A stretch of 64,000 nt of DNA from Allomesorhizobium camelthorni (GTDB lineage Bacteria > Pseudomonadota > Alphaproteobacteria > Rhizobiales > Rhizobiaceae): NCBI RefSeq assembly GCF_011045125.1, contig NZ_JAAKZF010000002.1, positions 124,001 to 188,000 of the forward strand, in the 5' to 3' direction. A program made the translations under genes and the position numbers. The notes under the pieces are model-generated. The model did not search any database. It was not told the DNA's origin and worked only from the letters and a program-made list of their open reading frames with translations. Shown here piece after piece: positions 32,534 to 40,812 of the stretch (position 1 is its first letter; each line of letters begins with the position of its first letter).

Positions 32534-34135
32534 TCACCCTGCGAGAACGCGCTGGTGCAGCCGCGACACTGCATCCAGCGACGACAGGATCGCGCCTTCC
32601 ATCCAGGCCGGGATGTAGGAGGCGTGTTCGCCGGCGAGCACGATGCGCCCGTCGATCTGGCACAGATTGTCGTAGTGCTCCTTTCTCGCCTCTTCGGTCC
32701 AGTCGCCCGCACACCCCAGCGTGAACGGAACGCGGTGCCAGGCGACCGCTATGCCGGTTTCGAACTCGTCCTTGTATTGCGGGTGAATCTGGGAGCCGTA
32801 TTCGACGGCCAGCCTTACGCGTTCGGCGGGCGACATGGAGGTGAATTCGTAAGAATTCGGCCCGTTCCAGGTATAGCAGCCGAGCAGGACACCCTTGCCT
32901 CCTTTGTTGAAATCCGTGCTCGGATAGGAAATCTGGGCGATCGGCAGATCGGTATAGCTGACGCCGCCGAAGATCAGATCGTCCTCTTCCCAGAAGCGGC
33001 GCTTGAACTGCAGGCCGACCTTGACCGAGGAGGCGTAAGGCACCGCCTCGATTGCGGCTTGCATCGGCGCGCCGACATTGATCTCGATCTGGCTCAGTAT
33101 CGTCAGCGGGATGGTGCAGATGCACCAGTCGGCCGACGCCTGCTGCGGCGTCCCCGGATTTTTCGTGTCCTCATAGGTAACGGTCACGCCGGTGTCGTTC
33201 TGTTCGATCTTGCTGACCTTGGCGTTGTATTTGATGAGGTCGCCGACCTCCCTGGCGAAGGCCTTGCCGATCATGTCGATGCCGCCGACTGGCTGGAACA
33301 TGGTGGTCTGGAACTCGTAGAGCGCGTAATTCGCAAGATTGCCCCAGAGGCGCGAGTTCAGGATATCGGGGAGACCGATCGGCTCGCCGGCAACCGGCGC
33401 CGCGCCGAGGCCGCCGCCCGGATCCTTTTCGAAGCCGCGGTATTCGGATGTGAGATGGCCGGCCCGGTAACCATAGTCGGCATCCAGCGCGCCCCAGGAT
33501 TTGAGCGCTTCCAGCAGGATCTCCTGGTCCTCCTTGGTGACGCTGCTTTCCAACTGGCTTTTTTGCGTCACCTTGGCCAGCAGTTCCGAGACATGGCCGC
33601 GGAAATCTGTCTTGATGTGGCGAACCCGCTGCGGCTTGCCGCCGAACGCTTTCGATGAATGCAGGAACGCGTTGTGGTTGAGCTGTTGGAACGGCTCGAG
33701 CGCAACGCCCAGGCGCTTGCAATAGGCGAGCAGGCCGTTGTGATGATAGGGAATGCGCCACGGCCCCGGATTGAGATACATCCCTTCGTCGAACTCGCAG
33801 GTTTGTGTCTCGCCGCCAAGCTCAGTGTAGGTGTCGCCGCCGCGCAGGGTCCAGTTGCGGCCTCCTGCGCGGTCGTTGAATTCGAGGATCTGCACCTTGT
33901 AGCCGGCCTGGCGCATTTCGAGCGCCGCGGTCATCCCGGCCAATCCGGCGCCCAGGATGAGGACCGAGGCACCCTTCGGATCGCCATCGAGCTTGAGCGG
34001 ACCCTTGTAACCCGACTCCTCGGCGAGACCCAGACTGGTCATTGCCTGATACATCACGGCGCTGCCTGCAGTTATCCCGATCAGTGACAGCAGTTCGCGC
34101 CGGCTTAAACCGTTAAATACTTGATTGTGCTGCAT
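32534..34135 (-). CDS. Tat-exported flavin monoamine oxidase family protein
   Basis: A 533-residue FAD protein. The N-terminus NGLSRRELLSLIGITAGSAV is a twin-arginine signal, so the folded flavoprotein is exported. The FAD-binding motif is VLILGAGLAGMTAALEMRQAG followed by RAGGRNWT. The lysine of this superfamily near the flavin is probably in SVKVGLQFKRRFWEEDD, and the C-terminal FAD motif is VLAGEHASYIPAWMEGAI. It oxidises an amine or amino acid to an imine. The substrate is unknown. The ATG at 34135 begins the Tat signal; longer readings are not protein-like. It heads a minus-strand gene row with cytochrome c and exported RidA, which suggests a dehydrogenase working with the respiratory chain. 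Confidence 0.88.
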   Translation of the reverse strand: MQHNQVFNGLSRRELLSLIGITAGSAVMYQAMTSLGLAEESGYKGPLKLDGDPKGASVLILGAGLAGMTAALEMRQAGYKVQILEFNDRAGGRNWTLRGGDTYTELGGETQTCEFDEGMYLNPGPWRIPYHHNGLLAYCKRLGVALEPFQQLNHNAFLHSSKAFGGKPQRVRHIKTDFRGHVSELLAKVTQKSQLESSVTKEDQEILLEALKSWGALDADYGYRAGHLTSEYRGFEKDPGGGLGAAPVAGEPIGLPDILNSRLWGNLANYALYEFQTTMFQPVGGIDMIGKAFAREVGDLIKYNAKVSKIEQNDTGVTVTYEDTKNPGTPQQASADWCICTIPLTILSQIEINVGAPMQAAIEAVPYASSVKVGLQFKRRFWEEDDLIFGGVSYTDLPIAQISYPSTDFNKGGKGVLLGCYTWNGPNSYEFTSMSPAERVRLAVEYGSQIHPQYKDEFETGIAVAWHRVPFTLGCAGDWTEEARKEHYDNLCQIDGRIVLAGEHASYIPAWMEGAILSSLDAVSRLHQRVLAG

Positions 34136-34419
34136 CTTAGTCCCTCCGGGCACGCTCGAGCAATCGCCGCGCCCTCGTAACCCAGTTCCGCACCGCCGCT
34201 TGCTCGGTACTCGGTCAAAACTATGCCCGCGCCTCGTGAAGTCAACGAAGACCCGTCCCATGGTGCAATCGTCATCCTGTTGTGGCGCAACCTTCACGGG
34301 AAATTGTTAGGACCGACGGTCGCAGGCTTTGGCAAATTTTTAGGAACTGGGTGTAACCTTCTTCACATATCGATTGCGAAGGGGACGTTAGGTTTTTTGG
34401 TATTTGGGGGATCGACAAA
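34136..34419. promoter_or_regulatory. divergent promoter region between amine oxidase and L,D-transpeptidase genes
   Basis: About 284 bases without a gene separate two divergent start codons. The part nearest the transpeptidase (about 34300-34410) is richer in A and T, as expected for promoters. I could not assign clear -35/-10 pairs or an operator. Confidence 0.4.
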
Positions 34420-34851
34420 ATGAAAAACGGAATTCTTTTCGCGCTTGCATTTGCGGGGCTGCTGCTTGGCGCTTCGGTGCATGGCCATGCGGCCAGTTTG
34501 GTTGCGAACATCAATGTGTCCGCTCAGACCATGACCGTGGTGAAGCACGGCCGCGTCATCCACACCTGGAAAGTCTCGACGGCGCGCAGGGGCTACATCA
34601 CGCCACGCGGCACCTGGCGGCCGAAACGCATGCACAAGATGTGGCATTCGCGTAAATACGATATGTCGCCCATGCCTTATTCGGTGTTTTACCATGGCGG
34701 CTACGCCATCCACGGCACCAACTACGTCAAGAGCCTTGGCCGGCCCGCCTCGCATGGCTGCGTGAGGCTCGCGACAGCCAACGCCGCCAGGTTTTACGCG
34801 CTGGTGAAGCAGATCGGGCCGGGCAACACACGTATCGTCGTCAGGAACTGA
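34420..34851 (+). CDS. L,D-transpeptidase (YkuD family)
   Basis: A 143-residue exported protein with a signal peptide ending near SVHGHA and one YkuD domain. The catalytic motif is intact: YHGGYAIHGTNYV followed by RPASHGCVRLATANA, where Cys is the nucleophile. It forms 3-3 cross-links in peptidoglycan or anchors proteins to it. The length is short but complete for single-domain rhizobial members, and the TPRGTWRP substrate-side segment is typical. It stands alone before the sulfite dehydrogenase operon. Confidence 0.9.
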   Translation: MKNGILFALAFAGLLLGASVHGHAASLVANINVSAQTMTVVKHGRVIHTWKVSTARRGYITPRGTWRPKRMHKMWHSRKYDMSPMPYSVFYHGGYAIHGTNYVKSLGRPASHGCVRLATANAARFYALVKQIGPGNTRIVVRN

Positions 34852-34923
34852 GTGGCATCAATACGCGGCCACCGCCGAAAAACGAATCTGTTACGGAAGT
34901 TTATGTCTATACAAATTTTCCCC

Positions 34924-34948
34924 TGAAATGGCGTTTTCGGGCATTTCA
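34924..34948. promoter_or_regulatory. inverted repeat upstream of soeA
   Basis: TGAAATG (34924-34930) pairs with CATTTCA (34942-34948) across 11 bases, 46 bases before the soeA start, in an A/T-rich stretch. It could be an operator or a leader hairpin. No known regulator consensus was recognised. Confidence 0.3.
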
Positions 34949-34993
34949 TTTGGGATAGGGCGTCTGTAGACATTGGCGGAGGGAGCTCCGCCG

Positions 34994-37843
34994 ATGAATT
35001 CCACTTCGCGTGTCGCGCTGTCCGAGCCCGTCGGCGACGAAGTACGCAAGACGACCTGCTACATGTGCGCGTGCCGCTGCGGCATCAATGTGCACATCAA
35101 GGACGGCAAGATCCGCTACATCGAAGGCAATCGCGACCATCCCGTCAATCGCGGCGTGCTGTGCGCCAAGGGTTCGGCCGGCATCATGCAGCATTACGCG
35201 CCGGCGCGGCTCAGGGCGCCGCTGAAGCGGGTAGGGCCGCGCGGCTCGGGCGAGTTCCAGGAAATCTCGTGGGACGAGGCGCTTGGCATTGCAACCGGCT
35301 GGCTCGACGGCGTGCGCCAGTCCGATCCGAAGAAGCTTGCCTTCTTCACCGGCCGCGACCAGTCGCAGTCGCTGACCGGCTTTTGGGCGCAGCAGTTCGG
35401 CACGCCCAACTACGCCGCTCATGGCGGCTTCTGCTCGGTCAATATGGCGGCGGCCGGCATCATGACTATCGGCGGCGCGTTCTGGGAGTTCGGCGCGCCG
35501 GACTGGGACCGGACGAAGCTGTTCATCATGTTCGGTGTCGCCGAGGACCATGATTCCAACCCGCTCAAGATGGGCATCGCCAAGGTCAAGAAGAACGGCG
35601 CGCGTTTCGTCTCAGTCAATCCGGTCCGCACCGGCTATTCGGCGGTCGCCGACAACTGGATCGGCATCCGCCCTGGCACGGACGGGCTGCTGATCCTGGC
35701 CGTCGTGCACGAGCTGCTGAAAGCACGGAAAATCGATGTCGACTACCTCATGCGCTATTCCAACGCGCCGTGGCTGGTCGTCGATGCGCCGGGAACTGCC
35801 GAGCACGGGCTTTTCGCGCGCGACGTGGAGGGCAGGGAACTGGTGTTCGAAACCGTCACTGAGCGTATCGTTCCGCGAGGCACGGTCGGCGCAAGGCCGG
35901 CGCTGTCCGGGCGCTACATGCTTGGGGACGGGCGTTTCGCCGTGCCCTCGTTTCAACTCCTCGCGGAAAAATATCTCCACACGAAATACGCACCCGAGGC
36001 CGTCGCCGGCGAAATCGGCGTTGCCGTCGACGTCATTCGCGGCCTGGCGGCCGAGATTGCCCGCGTCGCCTTCGACGAAGCCATCTACATCGATCAGCCA
36101 TGGACCGACATGAATGGCGAGCGGCATGAGAGCTTCGTCGGCCGGCCGGTGTCTTTCCACGCCATGCGCGGCCTGTCGGCCCATTCCAACGGCTTCCAGA
36201 CGGCGCGCGCGCTGCACATGCTGCAGGTACTGATCGGCGCAGTCGACTGTCCCGGCGCCTTCCGCTTCGAGCCACCCTATCCGAAGCCGGTCGAGGCGCA
36301 TCCGACGCCGCATGGAAAGGCCGAGCATTTCGGCTCCAACAAGCCGCTGTCTGGCCCGCATCTCGGTTTTCCGCGCGGGCCGGAAGACCTGCTCATCGAC
36401 GCCGATGGCAAACCTACGCGGCTCGACAAGGCTTTCTCGTGGGATGCGCCGGTCTCCGTGCACGGCCTGATGCACATGGTCATCTCCAATGCGCATGCCG
36501 GCGACCCTTATCCGATCGATGTGCTGTTCCTCTACATGGCGAACATGGCGTGGAATTCGTCGATGAACACGGCCGGCGTGATAAAAATGCTGGAGGACAA
36601 GGACCCCGAGACCGGGGAATATCGCATCCCGAAGATCATCTATTCGGACGCATACGCGTCCGAGATGGTCGCCTATGCCGATCTGGTGCTGCCGGACACA
36701 ACCTATCTCGAGCGACACGACTGCATTTCCATGCTCGACCGGCCGATCTCCGAGCCGGACGCCGTGCAGGATGCGATCCGCTGGCCGGTGGTCGAGCCCG
36801 ACCGAGACGTGCGCGGCTTCCAGACCGTGCTTCTCGATCTAGGGGCGCGGTTGAAGCTGCCGGGCTTCGTCGACCACCGCGGCCGCGCGCTCTACAGCGA
36901 CTACGCCGATTATATCGTGCGCCATGAGCGCCGGCCGGGCATCGGCCCGCTGGCTGGTTTTCGTGGGCCGAACGGCGACCGCGTCGGCCGCGGGGCCGCC
37001 AATCCCGACCAGCTCAAGCGCTATATCGAGAACGGTTCGTTTTTCTCGGCGCACATCCCGCTCGAAGCGCAATTTTTTAAGCACGCTAACAAGGCGTACC
37101 ATGATTTCGCCGTCCGCATGGGGTTCTTCGACACTCCGCAGCCGGTCACCTTCCAGCTCTACCAGGAGACGCTGCAGAAATTCCGGCTGTCGGCGGAGGG
37201 ATTGCGCGAACCGGTTGCGCCCGAAACGCATCGCAAGCGTATCCTCGACACGTTCGACCCGCTGCCATTCTGGTACCGGCCGTTCGAGGAGGAAATCGTC
37301 GATCGCCAGACCTATCCCTACCACGCGATCACCCAGCGGCCGGCGGCGATGTACCACTCCTGGGGCTCGATGAACGCCTGGTTGCGCCAGATCCACACGA
37401 AGAACCCGCTCTATGTGCCGGGGCCGATTTGCGACGAGCTTGGTCTCGTCGACGGCGACTGGGTTTTCCTGACCTCGCACCACGGACGCATCAAGGTCGA
37501 GATCGCGCGGATGGAAGCCGTCAACTCCTCGACGATCTGGACCTGGAATGCGATCGGCAAGCGGGAAGGGGCCTGGGCACTGGACCGCGATTCGCCGGAA
37601 GCCAGAAAAGGCTTTCTGATGAACCATTTGATCAACGAACTTCTACCGCCGAAAGGCGACGGCATGCGCTGGTCGAACTCCGACCCGATCACCGGCCAGG
37701 CGGCCTGGTACGACCTCCGCGTGCGCATTGAGAAGGCGGAACCTGCCGAATTGAGCGAGCCGCGCTTTGCGCCGGTGTCAGAACCTGGACGACCGGCGAA
37801 AAAGCCGAACGAATTACGCTACGGGCAGGAGTGGGCGAAGTGA
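34994..37843 (+). CDS. soeA: cytoplasmic-type sulfite dehydrogenase, molybdopterin subunit
   Basis: A 949-residue molybdopterin oxidoreductase. One 4Fe-4S site is formed by Cys22, Cys25, Cys29 and Cys57 (TTCYMCACRCG ... VLCAKG). A likely Mo-ligand cysteine is Cys147 (HGGFCSVNMAAAG). No Tat signal is present, so it faces the cytoplasm. Size, lack of export signal and the partners, a four-cluster ferredoxin-like protein and a DmsC-like anchor, match SoeABC, which oxidises sulfite to sulfate and feeds quinones. GGAGGGAG lies 8 bases before the ATG at 34994. A thiosulfate/polysulfide reductase-like enzyme is the main alternative. Confidence 0.8.
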   Translation: MNSTSRVALSEPVGDEVRKTTCYMCACRCGINVHIKDGKIRYIEGNRDHPVNRGVLCAKGSAGIMQHYAPARLRAPLKRVGPRGSGEFQEISWDEALGIATGWLDGVRQSDPKKLAFFTGRDQSQSLTGFWAQQFGTPNYAAHGGFCSVNMAAAGIMTIGGAFWEFGAPDWDRTKLFIMFGVAEDHDSNPLKMGIAKVKKNGARFVSVNPVRTGYSAVADNWIGIRPGTDGLLILAVVHELLKARKIDVDYLMRYSNAPWLVVDAPGTAEHGLFARDVEGRELVFETVTERIVPRGTVGARPALSGRYMLGDGRFAVPSFQLLAEKYLHTKYAPEAVAGEIGVAVDVIRGLAAEIARVAFDEAIYIDQPWTDMNGERHESFVGRPVSFHAMRGLSAHSNGFQTARALHMLQVLIGAVDCPGAFRFEPPYPKPVEAHPTPHGKAEHFGSNKPLSGPHLGFPRGPEDLLIDADGKPTRLDKAFSWDAPVSVHGLMHMVISNAHAGDPYPIDVLFLYMANMAWNSSMNTAGVIKMLEDKDPETGEYRIPKIIYSDAYASEMVAYADLVLPDTTYLERHDCISMLDRPISEPDAVQDAIRWPVVEPDRDVRGFQTVLLDLGARLKLPGFVDHRGRALYSDYADYIVRHERRPGIGPLAGFRGPNGDRVGRGAANPDQLKRYIENGSFFSAHIPLEAQFFKHANKAYHDFAVRMGFFDTPQPVTFQLYQETLQKFRLSAEGLREPVAPETHRKRILDTFDPLPFWYRPFEEEIVDRQTYPYHAITQRPAAMYHSWGSMNAWLRQIHTKNPLYVPGPICDELGLVDGDWVFLTSHHGRIKVEIARMEAVNSSTIWTWNAIGKREGAWALDRDSPEARKGFLMNHLINELLPPKGDGMRWSNSDPITGQAAWYDLRVRIEKAEPAELSEPRFAPVSEPGRPAKKPNELRYGQEWAK

Positions 37844-38607
37844 CGCTTCTTCCTGCTCAACCGACGCCGAAGAAGCTCGGCCTCGTCATCGATCTCGATG
37901 TCTGCGTCGGCTGCCACGCCTGCGTGGTCAGCTGCAAGGAATGGAACACCGGCGGCTATGGCTCCGCCCTCTCGGACCAGGATCCTTATGGTGCGGAGGT
38001 TTCCGGCGCCTGGCTGAACCGCGTCCATACCTTCGAAGTGATCCCCGAAGGAGCCGAGATCGTCGGCGAGGCCGGCGAAGCGCGGATCGTGCATTTCCCG
38101 AAATCCTGCCTGCACTGCGAGGATGCGCCCTGCGTCACCGTTTGCCCGACCGGTGCATCCTACAAGCGGGCAGAGGACGGCATCGTGCTGGTCGACGAGA
38201 ATATGTGCATCGGCTGCGGGCTGTGCGCGTGGGCCTGCCCGTACGGTGCGCGCGAGATGGATCTGGCCGCCGGCGTGATGAAGAAATGCACGCTGTGCAT
38301 CGACCGCATCTACAACGAGACGATAGACGAGGTCGATCGGGTGCCTTCCTGCGTGCGCACCTGTCCGGCCAATGCCCGGCACTATGGCGACTTGGCGGAC
38401 CCGTCTTCGGCAGTGTCGATCATGGTCGCGGAACGCGGCGGCATGGACCTGATGCCGGAACAGGAGACGCTGCCCGTCAACAAATACCTGCCACCACGGC
38501 CGCGCAAGCCGCTCGCCGACAGCGCGCATAGATTGCCGCTCGCGGAAACTACCGACGGAGCGAAGGGCTTCTTCGCCTGGCTCGACGGCGTGCTGGACCG
38601 TATCTGA
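37840..38607 (+). CDS. soeB: sulfite dehydrogenase iron-sulfur subunit
   Basis: A protein of about 255 residues with four ferredoxin-type cysteine groups: DVCVGCHACVVSCKEW, SCLHCEDAPCVTVCPTGA, MCIGCGLCAWACPYGA, and KKCTLCIDRI with PSCVRTCPANA. It should hold four 4Fe-4S clusters and pass electrons from SoeA to the membrane anchor. AGGAG (37827-37831) lies 8 bases before the GTG at 37840, which overlaps the soeA stop. An upstream GTG at 37831 would add three residues. Confidence 0.82.
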   Translation: MTLLPAQPTPKKLGLVIDLDVCVGCHACVVSCKEWNTGGYGSALSDQDPYGAEVSGAWLNRVHTFEVIPEGAEIVGEAGEARIVHFPKSCLHCEDAPCVTVCPTGASYKRAEDGIVLVDENMCIGCGLCAWACPYGAREMDLAAGVMKKCTLCIDRIYNETIDEVDRVPSCVRTCPANARHYGDLADPSSAVSIMVAERGGMDLMPEQETLPVNKYLPPRPRKPLADSAHRLPLAETTDGAKGFFAWLDGVLDRI

Positions 38608-38610
38608 TAC

Positions 38611-39537
38611 ATGCACCCGGCTTTCTCTATCGTCATCTTCACCACCCTTTCCGGCCTCGGCTACGGGCTCGCGGCAGTTCTGGGCCTCGGCCTGCTCGAT
38701 CCCGCCGCTACGGCAACCAAAATCGCCCATCTGCTGGCGCTCGCGCTGATCGCCACCGGGCTCCTGTCGTCGATGCTGCATCTCGGCAATCCGCAGCGCG
38801 CCTGGCGGGCATTGTCGCAGTGGCGCTCAAGCTGGCTCTCACGGGAAGGCGTGATGGCGCTGATCACCTTCCTGCCGCTGGCCTGGTCGGCGTGGGCATC
38901 GCTGTTCGAGGGCCGCTACCTGGTGGCGCCAGGCCTGATCGGCGCGGTGTTCTGCGCGTTGACCGTCTATTGCACGGCGATGATCTACGCCTCGCTCAGA
39001 TCGGTGCAGGCGTGGCACACGCCGCTGACGCCGCTCTGTTACCTGATGTTTTCAGCAGCGGGCGGGTTCGTGCTGGCGAGCTTCTTCGCCTTCGCCGGTG
39101 CGGGGTCGACGGCGCTCGTGCCGGCACTCGCCGTGCCCGTCACCATCGCCGCCTGGATCGCAAAACTGTTCTGGCGGCACGGAATGCGCACGCTGCGGCC
39201 GATTTCGACGCCGGAAACCGCTACCGGGCTCGGCCGGATCGGCCGCGTCCGCCTGTTCGAGCGGCCACATGTCAATGAAAACTACCTGACCAGCGAAATG
39301 GGCTTCAAAATAGCCCGCAAGCACGCGGCCAAACTGTCGGCGATCGCTTTCTTCCTCGGGGGAGCAGTGCCTGTCCTGCTGCTCCTTGTGCTGCTTTTGG
39401 CCGGGGCGGGCGCCGGCCTGTCAGCTTTGTTGATCGCGCTGCTGGCCGCATGGTGCCATGCGGCGGGCGTGTTGATGGAGCGCTGGCTGTTTTTCGCCGA
39501 GGCGCGCCATTCGGTAATGAATTATTACGGAGGTTGA
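38611..39537 (+). CDS. soeC: sulfite dehydrogenase membrane anchor (DmsC-like)
   Basis: A 308-residue polytopic membrane protein with about eight hydrophobic helices and the DmsC/YnfH-like segments LSSMLHLGNPQRAWRALSQWRSSWLSREG and WHTPLTPLCYLMFSAAGGFV. It anchors SoeAB and donates electrons to quinone. It starts 3 bases after the soeB stop. The C-terminal WLFFAEARHSVMNYYGG matches the family ending. Confidence 0.82.
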   Translation: MHPAFSIVIFTTLSGLGYGLAAVLGLGLLDPAATATKIAHLLALALIATGLLSSMLHLGNPQRAWRALSQWRSSWLSREGVMALITFLPLAWSAWASLFEGRYLVAPGLIGAVFCALTVYCTAMIYASLRSVQAWHTPLTPLCYLMFSAAGGFVLASFFAFAGAGSTALVPALAVPVTIAAWIAKLFWRHGMRTLRPISTPETATGLGRIGRVRLFERPHVNENYLTSEMGFKIARKHAAKLSAIAFFLGGAVPVLLLLVLLLAGAGAGLSALLIALLAAWCHAAGVLMERWLFFAEARHSVMNYYGG

Positions 39538-39541
39538 TTGT

Positions 39542-39733
39542 TCAGCGCTTCTGCGGCTCGACTCTAGTGCTGGTATCGTCGGCCGGCCGCTGGAAATGGG
39601 TTTCCTCGACCTGCCTGACCAGCCTGTGGATCGCAATCTTCTGGGCGTCGCGCTCGGAGCGGCGCTGGATGCCCCACGGCGTCCAGAGCGGCGCGCTGGC
39701 GCCCCTCGGCTTGATTTCGATGTTTTCGGTCAT
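39542..39733 (-). CDS. small hypothetical protein, 63 residues
   Basis: A short charged protein (MTENIEIKPRGASAPLWTPW, then IQRRSERDAQKIAIHRLVRQVEE). It has no membrane helix or signal. It converges on soeC, 4 bases from its stop. The frame is open further upstream to 39814, but those codons are A/T-rich and unlike coding sequence. I do not recognise a family, and its reality rests on composition only. Confidence 0.45.
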   Translation of the reverse strand: MTENIEIKPRGASAPLWTPWGIQRRSERDAQKIAIHRLVRQVEETHFQRPADDTSTRVEPQKR

Positions 39734-39843
39734 GCACTCGCCTCGTATGATCACGACAGTATGATCACGATAAGTAAACGAATGAAATCTGTTTTTGTTG
39801 CGGCAGCCGATCAAATGTTCGAGAAAAACGATGGTCAGGGCCG

Positions 39844-40806
39844 TCAGGCATTGGCCTTAGGTTTTTTGCGCCGCCGCCGCTCGCGCTTGGATAGGCCCCA
39901 GCGCTTATGGAACCACATCCATTGGCCCGGGTCCTCGCGGACCCACCGCTCAACGACGTCATTGAGGAGTTGTGCCGTCGCCGTCACCTCGACCCGGCCC
40001 TCGGCATCCCGCGGCAGCTCGATCTTCTCCTCGATTTCGAGCCGAAACCGGTTGCCGGGCAGCCGCACGCAACGAGCCGGATAGACGTCGCAATCATACT
40101 GGCGCGCAAGCTTGGGCAAAAGCGGGCTGGTTTCGCACTCCCGACCGAAAAACTGCGTCCTGATCCCATAGCGGAACTTCTGGTCGACCAGGACGCCGAT
40201 CGTGCCGTTCGCCTCCAGTATCCGCGCCAGCGCGAAGGCCGCGCCGGATCTCGAGGCGAGCAGCTCGCCCATCGACGAGCGCCGCGTCGAAAGAATGTAG
40301 TCGGCGATGTAGGGGTTGTTGGGCGGACGGAACAATGCCGTGACCTTCATGCCGTAAGCGGCGCCGCCGATCGGGAGAAGTTCGAAATTGCCAAGGTGGC
40401 CGGTGAAAATGATGGTCGGCCTGGCTTCGGCGGCTATTCGTTCGAACATCCTTTCGCCGCGGACTTCCACGCGTCCGGGAGTTTCGGCCTGGGGATCGTA
40501 ATCAAACAGCTGGTCGAGGAAAATGTACTCGGCCCCGAGGCGGGCCATGTTGCCCCACATATCGGAGGCAATGGCCTGTATATCGGCCTCGCTCTTTTCT
40601 GGATAGGCTTTGCGCAGATTGTCGAGCGCGACGCGATGGCGTCCGAACCATGGTCCGATGCGCCTTGCAGCGCGATCGGCGAATTCGAGCGCCTTGTCGG
40701 TCGGCAATAGCCGCAGCAGGCGCAGGACCGAAAGCGCGACCTTGGCGGTCAGCCAGTAATTGGCCTGCTTCAACGCCTGGGTCAGGCGGTAGACAAGGGC
40801 CTTCAC
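39844..40806 (-). CDS. lpxXL: lipid A very-long-chain acyltransferase (LpxL/HtrB family)
   Basis: A 320-residue inner membrane acyltransferase. The HX4E catalytic motif is IIFTGHLGNFELLPIGG, and the FRPPNNPYIADYI segment and GVLVDQKF motif are typical of LpxL-type enzymes. As the last gene of the acpXL block it should transfer 27-hydroxyoctacosanoate from AcpXL to lipid A, as LpxXL does in rhizobia. It lies 6 bases after the dehydrogenase gene. The Lys/Arg-rich C-terminus (KRERRRRKKPKANA) may bind the membrane or AcpXL. Confidence 0.88.
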   Translation of the reverse strand: MKALVYRLTQALKQANYWLTAKVALSVLRLLRLLPTDKALEFADRAARRIGPWFGRHRVALDNLRKAYPEKSEADIQAIASDMWGNMARLGAEYIFLDQLFDYDPQAETPGRVEVRGERMFERIAAEARPTIIFTGHLGNFELLPIGGAAYGMKVTALFRPPNNPYIADYILSTRRSSMGELLASRSGAAFALARILEANGTIGVLVDQKFRYGIRTQFFGRECETSPLLPKLARQYDCDVYPARCVRLPGNRFRLEIEEKIELPRDAEGRVEVTATAQLLNDVVERWVREDPGQWMWFHKRWGLSKRERRRRKKPKANA

Positions 40807-40812
40807 CGCGGA

